Below are positions 13,357 through 25,603 of a stretch of 64,000 nt of DNA, piece by piece. A model generated the notes under the pieces. It was given only the letters and a program-made list of their open reading frames with translations, was not told where the DNA came from and did not search any database. The stretch is taken from positions 2,170,001 through 2,234,000 of the forward strand of contig JAMSLZ010000004.1 of the NCBI GenBank assembly GCA_026027325.1. Direction: 5' to 3'. The translations under genes were made by a program, and so were the position numbers. The first letter of the stretch is position 1. Each line of letters opens with the position of its first letter. This DNA is from Actinomucor elegans (taxonomy: Eukaryota > Mucoromycota > Mucoromycetes > Mucorales > Mucoraceae).

Positions 13357-13812
13357 ATGAAGAAGGATTATGACGAATATATATCCAACAAACTAAAACA
13401 AAATGGTATATTAGATGATACAGACCCAGTGGCATGGTTTGCGCTGGATGATTATGATAGATCAAGTATCATAGATTTGAATTACAGGCATGGGCAGATT
13501 TCAACCAAATTCTTCGATAATACTAACAGCTCTATCTTGGCTGTAGATCTGGGAAATATGTTCTCATCAAATTATTACGCGCTGATTATGAGTCGGATAA
13601 TATTGATATGCAGTATATTGGATTCATTGGTCATTCAGGCCCAAGGTCATTTGGCAGCGCGAAATTATGCTGATTATGAAAGGAAATTTGTAAACACCAC
13701 AATAAAGTCCTCAGTGTACTCACATGAAAATATGCTTCTATTGAACATATGTTATTCATCGTCAATCACTAGAAAAAAATTATTCAGTTCTGTCAAGAAC
13801 AGGCTCTCATAA
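13357..13812 (+). CDS. Orphan ORF, possibly a gene remnant
   Basis: An open frame of 151 codons starting MKKDYDEYISNKL and ending at 13812. Composition is protein-like, with acidic and aromatic residues (DDTDPVAWFALDDYDR) and a hydrophobic middle (LIMSRIILICSILDSLVI). I recognise no family. It has no clear splice partners and sits between AT-rich spacers. It could be a single-exon lineage-specific gene or a fragment of a larger, decayed one. Confidence 0.3.
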   Translation: MKKDYDEYISNKLKQNGILDDTDPVAWFALDDYDRSSIIDLNYRHGQISTKFFDNTNSSILAVDLGNMFSSNYYALIMSRIILICSILDSLVIQAQGHLAARNYADYERKFVNTTIKSSVYSHENMLLLNICYSSSITRKKLFSSVKNRLS

Positions 13813-14213
13813 ATTCAGTGGTCTATTTTACACATGTACCAAGCTATCGGATATGACATTAAATTGAAAATAGGTCAAAATACAAAGATTTCGGAGTAAA
13901 GTTAAAGACAGCAACCTAAAGTTCTTTTTTTTTTTTAGTATTTTGATGAGGATATAAACGATTTTTACGAGACATGATTTATAGAAATATGCATTTAACG
14001 TCTTTGATACTATGCAAATATATTTAGTTAAATGCATAATACTGAAGTTATTACGGCAATTCCAAATACAAACATTGACTTTTTCTACAAAGCATATCTG
14101 AATTAAAGAGACTATAGGACGATATCTATACCTGCCTATGAGAAATCAAATTTTACACAATAATTCTAACATGATTTTATGAATTGATGATATCCTTTTA
14201 TTATTAAGAACAG

Positions 14214-14254
<41 letters not shown>

Positions 14255-14580
14255 TTTTTTTTGGGATTCGTTTGGAATTCGTTTTATCAATGGCAACCAA
14301 TGAAGCTTCTAAACTTGTTAGTTCTTTTCATTGGCCTGCGGGATACACAATGCTAGGTTAAATATCCGTGACCCAATCACAGTAATGCCACAGTAGGATC
14401 TGTAACCCAATCAAATGCCATAGAAAGTTTAAGCCCTTTCTAACCGCAATCGCCAGCATTTTTTTCTTGGAACGCGGTATTTTTTCGTACCCATTCTTTT
14501 CTTTGTATGTCTTGAAAGCTCGCCAAATTGAAGGACAAAGGACCCATTTTTTTTTATAATAAACAAGCCTTCGGTTTCAT
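13813..14580. other. intergenic with poly(A)
   Basis: No gene seen. It holds an A run of about 35 nt at 14217-14251. The last ~60 nt before 14581 carry T tracts upstream of the BRPF-like gene. Confidence 0.55.
14217..14251. repeat. poly(A) homopolymer, ~35 nt
   Basis: Uninterrupted A run 330 bp upstream of the BRPF-like start codon. Confidence 0.9.
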
Positions 14581-17500
14581 ATGTTAGACGATTCAAAGCC
14601 ATCGATTATTAACGGAAGAAGAGGACGACCTCGAAAGCAATCTACTGTTCCTGTTGCTACTACCACCTACCCCACCACCAAAAACCCAGATACACTCACC
14701 ACACCTGTTTATGACAACGAGAAGCCGAGAGAAGAACGATCGTATAAGGACTTTTTTCCAAGTCTCGACATTAGAGCACCTATTCCGATTGTCCGGGTAA
14801 TTGATGCTACACCTGAATTAGAATCAAGTTTGCAAGAAAACAGGCCAACATCACCTTCCATCGATGAGTACGAAACAGCTTCAGAAAGCGAACTACCAAC
14901 TAAATTGCCCATTGCATCCTTTGAAAAAGTGGATCTACGCGATTCTACGGACGATCTTGATCAAAAGGGTAATCTGGAGCAACACAATTCTAATTACTTT
15001 CATCGACCAGAAAGTCACTACATTCGATATATCGAACCTTCAGAATCTGAGCTTTTTCATACAATTGAATACGATATGGACGAGCAAGGTATACTAGATA
15101 GGAGTGGTCTCGGTTTTGTTTTAACGTGCTTTATTAGATGAAGTTTGGTTGCAGATATACAATGACGATCGTAAAAAGGAAGGATTAGGACCAGTATCAG
15201 GCGAACTTTTCGAAGCTGTAATAGATCAATTGGAAAAAGAATGGTTCAACTTGGTAAGTTGATCATGTTTACCCATCTATTGCATATTAACCTTGGTTCT
15301 TTAGATCAAGAATTTACCAAAAAAGACAGCTGAGGAACCTGTACTTCCGGAAGACAGCAAGTGCGCTGTATGCGATGATGGAGAATGTGAAAATAGTAAC
15401 GCTATTGTGTTCTGTGATGGCTGTAACTTGGCTGTTCATCAAGGTATAAACACTATCATGTGGAATGAATAATACACTTTCTAACAATTCTTTTAGATTG
15501 CTATGGTATTCCATATATTCCCGAAGGACAATGGTTATGTAGAAAATGTATGGTTTCTCCTGAAAACCCTGTTTCTTGCTTGTTTTGTCCAGGGGAAGGT
15601 GGAGCATTTAAACAAACCACAACTAATCAATGGGGTCATTTACTATGCGCTATTTGGATACCAGAAGTCGGCCTTAGCAATAGTGTTTATATGGAGCCGA
15701 TTGATAACATTGAGAGTGTGCCTAAAAGTCGATGGAAACTGACTTGTTATATTTGCCGCCGTCGTCATGGAGCTTGTATTCAGTGCGATAACAAAAATTG
15801 CTTTGTGGCCTTTCATGTCACTTGTGCCAGATGGGCTCGTCTTTGTATGCGTATGAAATTACATGGTACTCATTATGATGGTGTGGTTTTAAAAGCCTAT
15901 TGTGAACGACATACACCAAAAGATTACAAGGAAACGGTTGACGTAGATACATGTGTCATGAACGCACAACAGTGGTTCTCCAAGCATAAGAAGGGCATGC
16001 CTAGGCATCGATATGTAGATGAAGAAGATGAAGACAGCTTTGCGAACCCCACTGCCTCTAATCTCATATTGTGGGATCATGACTCGACACGCACTAAGAA
16101 GCAGAGACGTCAACAGGCAGTAACTCAACTTCTACCTGCGTCTAAAGCAGCTAGAGCACATCAACATCAGTACACAGCAGGTGCTCCAATCGCCCCAGAA
16201 TATATCTTGAATAAGTTGGAACATCTACCTTGTGTTCGACAAGCAACCAAGTTGAAACATAAATCATCCATAGTCACTAGTATATGCCGCTATTGGTCTT
16301 TAAAACGGGAGTCGAGAAGAGGTGCTCCCTTGTTGAAACGATTACATTTGGAGCCTTGGACTGCATCCGCATCCCAATTGAAACAATCTGAAGTTGAAAA
16401 GGCGCACAAGGCTTCTTCCATGATGAGCTTAAGAGCTGACATAGAAAAATTAAGACTACTATCAGAGCAAGTACGCAAGCGCGAAAGACAAAAGCTGGAG
16501 CGAATCAGAAAACAAAAAGCATATCTTGAGACGATATTATATCCCATCGAGTTCATCATAAAGCCTATACTTGATCAGCTCATAGAGTAAGTACTATAAT
16601 AATGGTCAATATCAAGACAATTGACATATGGTATTAGATTGGACAAAAAAGAGTTCTTTAGATACCCAGTGACATTAGAATTAGCGTTTGACTACTATGA
16701 TATTATTAAGCAACCCATGTCCTTTCAAGATATTATGGATAAGCTGGCCACTCATGAGTATTCAAACCTACAAGAATTTGAGGTATAATGGAAACACTAT
16801 ATCAAAAATATCACTAACTTGTTTAATATAGGATGACCTGTCTTTGATCTGGAAGAACTGTATGATATATAACAAACCAGAAACACCTTATTATAAACTC
16901 GCTCAGCGCCTTGAAAAGATAACGGAAGAATTAATGATAGATGCTCGTACTGGCTATGAGAATCTCGATATTCGTAAACAGTCTGGAACACTGAACGTAG
17001 ATATTGATCCCGAGATTTTTACTTATGGTGATAAAAAAGCGGATCACCGTGAGGATGATAAAGAGAACAACAAGCCAACAATCGAAGATAGTAGCTTAAG
17101 TAGCTTGACTAGCCTTGGTAGTTCAAGTAGTAATGGTTCACCAACACAAGATAAAGGCTCGAATCTGAAACGTAGAATAAGCATGGAAGATGTAGATACA
17201 AATACCAAAAAGCCTCGTCATTCTTCTCTAACCGAAGAAAGTATGCCTATCAAATCAAGGCATCGGGTGACAAGGAGCTATACTGAAAAGAACAAAAGAA
17301 CATTGCGTTCGAGGTCTATCACTAAAGATACACATCATCCAGTAAAAATAAAATCACCGCCTCCACCTAAAGCTCGACCCTTATTGAAACAATCAAAGAA
17401 GCAGGAAGAATCAGTGTCAGAAAGATTAAAGAAGCGTGCGGGGTCAGCCCCAGCGAATCCAAGAGAGTATGAGGAGGGTTTGACAACAAAACAAAATAAA

Positions 17501-18017
17501 CAGCAAGAGCCAATGGTAGTAAAACAAGCTCACAAAGGAGGCCGCAAAAAAGAGATACAAACACAAGGTATCAACTACCAAAAGGAGTCTCTCAAAGTTG
17601 AATTTGCGGAGCAAGAACTCGTTTGGGCTCGAGTACGTGGATTCCCTGCTCATCCTGCTTATATTGTAATACCGGAAGTAACAAAGAAGAAAATTCCTGA
17701 AAATGTTCTAGTTTCAAAAGGCGAGAATGATGATGTTTTGGTTTGGTTTTTACTAGTGAGTGAGGCACATACATGGTAAGTTTCTGTTTGAAATTATCGG
17801 CAATTCTACTAATATAGTCATTATTGATAGGGGTTGGATTCCCAAGTCTAATATTGTACCCTTTGGTAATTTTGATACAGATGTAGCCATGCTACATCAA
17901 GCGAAAAAGACAAGAAAAGCCCATCGTATTAAGGAGGTGAAAGCTGGATATCGACATGCTTGTGAATTAATACATATCGATCCTCAATCCCGACTTGATC
18001 AAGTTTTTAAAAGATGA
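14581..18017 (+). CDS. BRPF/Nto1-type chromatin reader (AT-hook, PZP, bromodomain, PWWP)
   Basis: Scaffold and histone-reader subunit of a MYST acetyltransferase complex (NuA3 Nto1 in yeast, BRPF1-3 in animals). Exons 14581-15088, 15138-15253, 15305-15443, 15497-16586, 16638-16782, 16832-17775 and 17831-18017 give 1042 residues. Order of parts: an AT-hook core (GRRGRPRK) near residue 13; an Epl1-like N-terminal region ending [16 protein letters not shown]; from residue ~227 a PHD ([13 protein letters not shown]), a zinc knuckle ([12 protein letters not shown]) and a second, extended PHD ([14 protein letters not shown]) forming the PZP; a bromodomain at ~618-710 with [11 protein letters not shown] and the acetyl-lysine Asn in [13 protein letters not shown]; a Ser/Lys-rich linker; and a PWWP near ~925 ([17 protein letters not shown]). 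This is the animal BRPF layout. Yeast Nto1 lacks the bromodomain and PWWP. Confidence 0.94.
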
Positions 18018-19517
18018 GTACATCTAGAAATCGCTATTGTACATATTGAGTAAATAAAAAGCCATGTTTATAAAAGTTATTTTATCACCTGTTCTGGATC
18101 TTATTATTCGCTTTAGGCGGGCTAAATCCATGCTTAGTAGCCTATAAAGAAGTCCTCATTCAATAGTAAGAATGTCGATACATAAGAACTTTGTTCGTAC
18201 CGTTTATACAGCATTTACTAGCATATCGTATAACCTAAAAATCATGGCAATTTTCGTACGGAAAACTCTATGGAGTTCTTTTGATTAAATGTTAATGTAT
18301 GCACACTCAAATTTGCTCCACATTATTATACAACGTCAGGCTTTTATATTCACAAAGGTATTCAGAGATGTAAAGACTGAGAACAAAATGGTATTACAAA
18401 CTATGTCATTATATTATTAGACAAAGGTCCAAAGGCACAATATTCTCATTACATAATATTCAACCTTTTTTTTTTTTTTTTTTTTTTTTTAGCCAACATA
18501 GTTTGATCAAATTTGTAATGGACTTTCGACTAATCAATAAACGCCAATTTTAGAGGAATGCATTAACAAAATTTGTAAAGAATTTGATTGCGTATAGGGC
18601 AGTGCAAGTGCTATTTAGCATTAATTAAAATTGATAAACGTTTCTTTGATAAAAGGTCAACTGCACCATCAGCCTCGTAAAAGCTATATGAATTATTAGA
18701 TATTCCTTCAAGATCTGTTCTACTAACTATACGAAAAAAAAAATAGTCATAGTTTTAAGTAGAACTCAAGAAAATTCCTTTTCATCTCCTTTATAGCAAG
18801 TCTAAATATCGCATTTGACGAATAATTTATGTTCCAAGTGAAATGCTACATCTCCAAACTTTTAATTTTTCAATTGAAACTAATAACTTATTTTTTGGAA
18901 GTGAATAACAGATTACATTATTTCATATAGACCAAGAACTAATCGTTTATAATTTTCTCGATCAACATTAATCAAATGTTGCATTTGATGAGTATTTTCT
19001 ATGTTTAGAATGAAGTGCTACATACACTATATTTTGTATTTCAATAACGTGCAGCAGATTATATGTATATCTATGTATCTTATATTTAATACTTAATCAT
19101 ATATTGATCTCTTACCCAATCTCGGTCAAAAATTGTATCTAATTATCCATTATGATCAAAATGAGCTGCTTCATCTAGTAAAACCTCAATTTGATTCTTG
19201 CATTTTTCATTGCATTCATTATATAGTTTGCATTATGTAAATGAACATCAATTACCCAGTTTTTTAAGGACAAAATCTACCCTAATCAACACTTTTGTTT
19301 TGTACGGTCCGAGAGCGCCATCTTTAGTCGCATGCAACGCTGCTTAACAGGCTAAAAGCGTCTATATCGTTGCTATGGCCACTACTATCTAACGCTCATA
19401 CAAAAAAAAAAACTACTATCTAACGCGCTTTCAAATCACAATAACCCCGGGATTTTTTTTTTAATTCTGGAAACAAAAAGCTCCACTTCCTTCTCTTACA
19501 TTAACCCTCAAGCAATC
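18018..19517. other. intergenic, 1.5 kb, with degenerate repeats
   Basis: No supported gene. It contains a T run (about 18467-18490) and two diverged copies of one motif, near 18801-18850 and 18971-19022. Both read TCGCATTTGA- or TTGCATTTGATG-like sequence followed about 30 nt later by GCTACAT. Confidence 0.55.
18797..19026. repeat. tandem pair of a degenerate dispersed repeat
   Basis: Two stretches about 170 bp apart share the pattern TCGCATTTGAYGA, AT-rich spacer, then AGTGAAATGCTACAT or AATGAAGTGCTACAT. Related single copies lie near 4757, 25478 and 59858. The copies are diverged and none is intact. I cannot assign a transposon class. Confidence 0.5.
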
Positions 19518-20849
19518 ATGTTTTCGACCATTATTCAACGATCGGCACTACCAAAGCAATTTGTACGTTGCTATGCTACTACTCCGCAAGCTTTTCATGT
19601 ATTTGACCGTGATGTGAAGCGCATGCAAAAGGATCGCGCAGCTTTCAATGTCGAACACAGCCGAACTGTCGATTATCTCAAAGACGAAATTGCTGCCCGA
19701 GTAGCCGATCGACTTTTGGTAAACTTTACTTGGAGATATGCAAAATGTGGTCTAAATATGTGCTTTACAGGATATTAAAAGGGATTTTGATACAGTAGTT
19801 GATTTAGGATCTGGCTGCGGCCATATTGTTAAACATGCGAACAAGGATATGATGAAAAAATTGATAATGTGTGATATGTCTGGTAAGGTGGACGCCGTAG
19901 ATTTTACTTGTAGGTACTAACTCTTTCACTCTTAGAGAAAGCTGTGAACCGAGACAAAGATATACCTTATGAAGGTTAGCTAGAAAATTTCGTAAAAGAA
20001 TGTTTCTAGAACTAAAAACTTTTCTGTTTAGTCGAGGTAGAGCGACGTGTAGTAGATGAAGAAAATCTGCCTTTTGAAGAGAACTCGTTGGATGCTGTAG
20101 TTAGTAGCCTTTCTTTGAACTGGGTAAATGATTTACCTGGCGCTTTGATTCAAATCAAAAATTCCTTGAAGCCAGATGGTGTATTCATTGGCGCCATGTT
20201 TGGTGGTGATACTTTATTTGAATTGAGAACATCTTTACAGTTAGCTGAAGTAGAAAGAGAAAGTGGCATATCTCCCAGAGTCTCACCTATGGCTGGTAAA
20301 TGACATTAACTTGATATACAAGTAGTTACTTAACTTTATATACAGATTCAAGCGATATGTCTAGAATCTTGACGCGTGCTGGATTTGCTTTAACAACTGT
20401 CGATGTGGATGAAATCCAAGTCAATTACCCTAGTGCTTTTGAATTAATGGAAGACTTGCGAGCTATGGGCGAGAGCAATGCTGTTTTAACAAGGTACAGG
20501 GCTTTTTATATGTTACTATCGATTCAGAAGCTTATTGTGAACTTAGACGACCATTCTTGAAGAGAGATACACTCATAGCTGCTGCCTCAATTTATAAAGG
20601 TATAGACCTGCTTATTATAGACTTTTTGAGTTAACCTGATGAAATAGAGCTACATGGTGATCCTGATGGAAATATCCCTGCCACCTTTCAAATTATCTAC
20701 TTGGTACGTACCTAAGATTACAAAAAGAACCTTTAATACTTACTTGCTATTATTAGATTGGCTGGAAGCCTTCAGAGAATACGCCATTGCCAAAGAAGCG
20801 TGGCTCAGCAAACACTTCCTTAAAAGACGTGCTGGAAACCAAAGAATAG
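19518..20849 (+). CDS. Mitochondrial methyltransferase-fold complex I assembly factor, NDUFAF5-like
   Basis: NDUFAF5 hydroxylates an arginine of the NDUFS7 subunit early in complex I assembly, in the mitochondrial matrix. Exons 19518-19718, 19771-19882, 19936-19974, 20032-20295, 20346-20493, 20547-20599, 20648-20703 and 20757-20849 give 321 residues in one frame. The N-terminus is a basic presequence ([20 protein letters not shown]). The family start [16 protein letters not shown] is followed by the SAM-site [10 protein letters not shown], then [39 protein letters not shown] and the C-terminal [19 protein letters not shown]. All are typical of NDUFAF5/BioC-like proteins. Its presence implies a respiratory complex I in the organism. 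Confidence 0.92.
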
Positions 20850-21073
20850 ATTGTATATCATAAATAGTTAGAAGCGCTTCAATTTAAATATCACCATCAT
20901 TCCGCAGACATCTTACTATAAACAAAATACTTTCGATCTGCTTAAAACTAGATAAACTTTAACCCTATATACGGAAGAATGGTGTATAATTTTGATTTCT
21001 TCCGAGCAAAGCAATATATAAAGACAAGAGAATGCAATGGTACATTTAGATAGTCTACTCTTTTCTTTTAAAA

Positions 21074-23870
21074 ATGAAGATTGCAGTAAGCACAGTGCTT
21101 GCTGGACTCATATTTAGTCAAATCGCTAGTGCTACCGGTATCATGGATGCTGCAAGTTTAGCAGATGGATATCCAGTCAACGCTACACTGCCTAATTCTT
21201 CCCCTGAGAACACAATAGATCGCATGCTTTATCCTGTAGGAAATCAACCATCCCTACCGCCTTCTAGTATATTCCCAGCGATTGATCATCCTCACCGACC
21301 TGTCTACGCTGATCCTCAGTTTAGAAAAGTTGTCCCTACCACGTCTTGGATTAGCAATCTATTCTATCCGAGTGTGCAAAACTTGGCTCCAACTACGCCA
21401 GACCCTTATATCTTGAGACTACTAGATGATTTTGGTGGTAGCCCAGGTTTATCAATTTCACAGCCTCATAGTAAAGTAAGTGAATCCAGCTATAGATTAG
21501 CAAATATTTTTAACCAAGTCACATATAGGTGATTGGATCATACCCAGCCATGAACAATATCCCTCCATCACCCGCAGGTTATATCATCAACGGCGTCGTT
21601 GTTGACTTGCGTATGACTAGCAAAGAATGGAGATCGGAAGTACCTCGACCTTTGGTAACGCGTTGGGACTTGTTTGGGGCTCTGCTTAAACTGACCTCAT
21701 CCAGTGGATTTGTCGAATTCCCTATCGCGAGAGGCACACCTTTTATTACTGGTATTTACCATAATTTAGCGCCTCAGTTCTATACGCAACACGCTATTAT
21801 TAATGTGGTGGCAGATAGCCAAATGGGCGATACCTATACTGGTCGTAAATTCAAGATTTCTTTTAACGATAATCCAACTAGTACCTATTTGATTTACGCA
21901 TTGGGTAATGCGCCCTTGACGTTAAGAAAGGAAGGTTTAAACAATTTGGTGGCAGAGCAAGTGTATAACGGCCCTATCCAAGTAGCCAAGTTGCCTGATG
22001 CACAAAGTGAAAGTGTTTTGGATGCACACCGTGGTATTTGGTCTACTGGTGGTAATATCAATACTAATAGTGACAGGTAACAGGTTCATACATAAGTACC
22101 GATACAGTGCTTGCTAACAAGTATGCCTAGTACTTCTTATACCATTACATGGACAACTGAAGGCGACCAGTCTAAGCAGCTTCTCACATACGCATACCCA
22201 CATCATCTCAAGAGCTTCAGTAATGGTATTCAACGCACACAACTCGTTCTTCAATCTTCTTCCAAAGGCCCCATGCAGGCTGTCATAGGTAACTCATGGC
22301 AATTAAATGAACCTGATCTTTGCCGCACTGAATGGCTTCCTTCTCGTCCTGCACCTGAACGCTCTACTCGAAATGAAATCATGGAATTCCTATCTACTGA
22401 AGTCTATTCCAATTATACCGAACACACTCAAAAAGGTGACAATTACTTTTCTGGTAAAGGGCTTCAAAAGTTAGCTTTCTTGGCTTTGATGCTGAACAAG
22501 CCAGATCAAACCGAGTTACGCAATCCTGAACTGGCCCAAACTGCTTTGAATAAGCTGAAGGATGTGTTTGTACCTTATCTAGAAAATAGACAACAAGATC
22601 CTTTGAGATATGATCGTGTGTATAAGGGCGTAGTAGCTAGAGATGGATTGCCTCGCGAAATGGGTGGCACCGGTAATCGTGACGCCGAGTTTGGCCATAC
22701 ATATTATAATGATCATCATTATCACCAGGGATACTTTGTAGTCACAGGTAAGCGGCTGGCGTTGGATAAACACTAGTAATGATTTATTGATTTGAATTAA
22801 ATTGATAATAGCGGCCATCATTCATCATTTGGATCCTACTTGGCGAGATGCTGAGCTGAGACAGTGGACAGAGACTTTGATTCGTGATGTGAACAATCCA
22901 GTAGAAGATGATCCTTATTTTGCCCAGTTTCGTAATTGGGATTGGTTTGCAGGTCATAGTTGGGCAGGCGGTATTAAAATAGACGGTGCCTTGGATGGAA
23001 GAGATCAGGAATCCGTACCGGAGGTAAGTTTCTTGTAAGCATTAAGGTTTAGAGAATTGACTTATATATTCACGTATAGTCGGTCAATTTCTACTGGGGT
23101 GTCAAATTGTGGGCTTTGGCCACGCAAAACCCAAACTTGAGGGATTTAGCCAATCTTCAGCTGGCTGTCACAAAAAGAACAACTTACGAATACTTCTGGA
23201 TGATGGATGATAATAAAAACAGGCCAGCTGAAATGATCAAAAATAAGGTGATAGGCATCTTCTTTGAGCAAAAGGCAGACTACGTATGACATGACCGCTT
23301 CCGCATCAAAAGAGCTAGCTAACGTTATTTTATATAGACTACTTACTTTGGAAGATATCTTGAATATATCCATGGTATACAGCAATTGCCAATGACTCCA
23401 GTATTGGCAGAATACATGCGTACACCAGAATTTGTCGCACAAGAATGGAATCAAAAATTAGAAGCAATTGCACCCACTATTGATAATGCCTGGGCTGGTG
23501 TTTTATATTTGAATTACGCTCTCATCAACCCTGCTGCTGCTTATCCTATTCTGAGATCAATCGATTTGGATGATGGCCAAACACGAGCTTATTCTCTTTA
23601 CATCACCGCAACGCGTCCTCAATTTTATAGAAGATGTAAGCCATATCTCACATTATTGCCACTCTGCTGCTATATAATTATTAACATTTTCATTATCTAT
23701 CTTTAGCCTTATCAAAGCACTTGAAAGAAAAGGCAGAAAAATTCCACTTGAATGCTGCAGCTTTTAGTAGCTACAGCGCATCCTCAGCGAAATCCTCTGC
23801 AAGTCGAACCTTTGACTATAGTAGTGCCAGCAGTAGTTTTGTACGCCATTCCGCGTCCTCCTCACCCTAA
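21074..23870 (+). CDS. Secreted endo-1,3-beta-glucanase, glycoside hydrolase family 81
   Basis: Cleaves beta-1,3-glucan, for cell-wall remodelling or digestion of other fungi. Exons 21074-21475, 21529-22076, 22122-22747, 22812-23023, 23080-23283, 23338-23635 and 23707-23870 give 817 residues. A signal peptide ([15 protein letters not shown]) leads into the beta-sandwich domain ([35 protein letters not shown]). The catalytic domain carries the family sites [11 protein letters not shown] (acid Asp) and [15 protein letters not shown], then [16 protein letters not shown] (catalytic Glu region). The last ~50 residues are Ser-rich and low in complexity. I see no carbohydrate-binding module or GPI signal, so a soluble secreted enzyme is likely. 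Confidence 0.94.
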
Positions 23871-25603
23871 ATATCCCCTTAGATTCCACACGTTTTGAAA
23901 TAATAGATTTTTTATCGGAAAATATGAATAGTAGTATAGATATAAAAAGCTACCCTTTTTTCATAAACGATATCATCCTTGTTTAATTTTCGCTTTATTC
24001 ATAACCATATTTAATCATACTCTCTAATGTGTCGAATCTACTTTGCTTTTATTTATATTATCACATTTAACAGGTGTAAGTACAATGCGGTTCATTTTCT
24101 TGAAAAAAATAAAGGTATCCCACTTCAAAACGAAAAGGTTGTTAATAAAAGGTTATTCAAAACCTGCCTAACTTTGTTATATCAATGAAAAAAGGCTATT
24201 TTTATAAATATCTACCACTCTGTAGTATTTAAAAGGGCTATCTTGGCTAACTATATTTTGTAATCAGGACTACCAAATGAATACTATTCAGGTCTAAACA
24301 TCCATCTGTAAGGCAAGCCTTAAGCTTCCCAATAGGGATAATATGATGCCTGACGCCCTTAATATGGTTTTCCGAATTTACTTTAAAGTTTAGTTGAATC
24401 CAAAGCTGGCTTTGCCTAGCCTTGGAACCAAAAGTTTCGATATAATGCCTATTCTTTCACCAGATCGCATATTTGCCAGTATAACAAGCTACATTTTGAA
24501 TATAAAATCATGCACTATTCCCCAATGAACTTTGATAGCAAATGTAGAAATGTTCTAGGATAGACAGCTAATAATGGGTGTTTATCTACAGTACCATCAC
24601 GTATTGATTTAAAACATATACAAGTCATCACTGATCCCTCACCCAACTGATATCTTTGAAAATTCCAACTTCCTTTTCTTTTGCAGCAGACATTGTAATC
24701 CTTACCCTCAACCATGAATTCTGATTTACCAAACTAGATGACTGATTCCTCATTTCTTTCTGGCCAAAATCACTTTGTTAAGTCATTCTTGTAGTCTCTT
24801 TTCTCAGCAGCAAACTTCCATATCATTTTTTTTTTGACAAAAGTAGACGGTTCAAACCCCAGTCTGTTGATATATTATATAAATGGTCTCTCGTTTATAC
24901 AGACATTGTCGTCACTAAAGTATCTAGCTAGTGAAGAATGCCACTTTTTTATCATTATTATCGGGCTCTTCTCAATTTTCGACAGTTTTGTTGTATTTTG
25001 ATTTCTTCCAAGATCAGTGCCTTTATTTTTGAGCATATTGAACCACAGCAGTACAAGAATTTAAACTATATATATTTTGGGCTAAGACCTTTGTTTTGCT
25101 TATTGGAAATCCAGCTTTATAGTGCATTTATGCATGTCATATTCTGCCTACCTCTCCTGCCTAGGACGTTCTGGTTTTGAACATTGATAGCTCGAACTGT
25201 TTTTAATGAAATTAATATTTAACAAAATATAATTAATTAATAAAAAAAAAAAAGTCGCATAAATAGATATATTCCTTGGTTAGGATAAAAAAAAAAGTCA
25301 AAACTGACAGTTTTGGGAGGCAATTGACATACGGTATTTAATGTGAGCGTGTATTTAGACGATAATATGCGATATCAAGATACAATCACCACATATATTC
25401 AGGATCTCAGCTCATCTAATACAGCCTTTATTACATGTTTAAGAATTAGTGGTATCTAATCATTAGGTCTCTTGGCCGATCTCGGTGAAATGTCGCATCA
25501 GAGTGGTAACTCATATTCAGAAAAAATTTCTGCTTTGGTCTACTTGGCTCTAGTACTTCTTTTGTTTGACTAGTTATATATTTATATATCAAGTAACAGT
25601 TCT
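23871..25603. other. intergenic, 1.7 kb
   Basis: No supported gene. Weak open frames at 24515-24715 (minus) and 24938-25180 (plus) show no family features. A dispersed-repeat copy with ATCTCGGTGAAATGTCGCAT lies near 25488-25508. Confidence 0.55.

Noticed and set aside
24840..24875. tRNA T-loop-like GGTTCAAACCCC
   Set aside because: No acceptor, D or anticodon arm can be formed upstream; isolated match.
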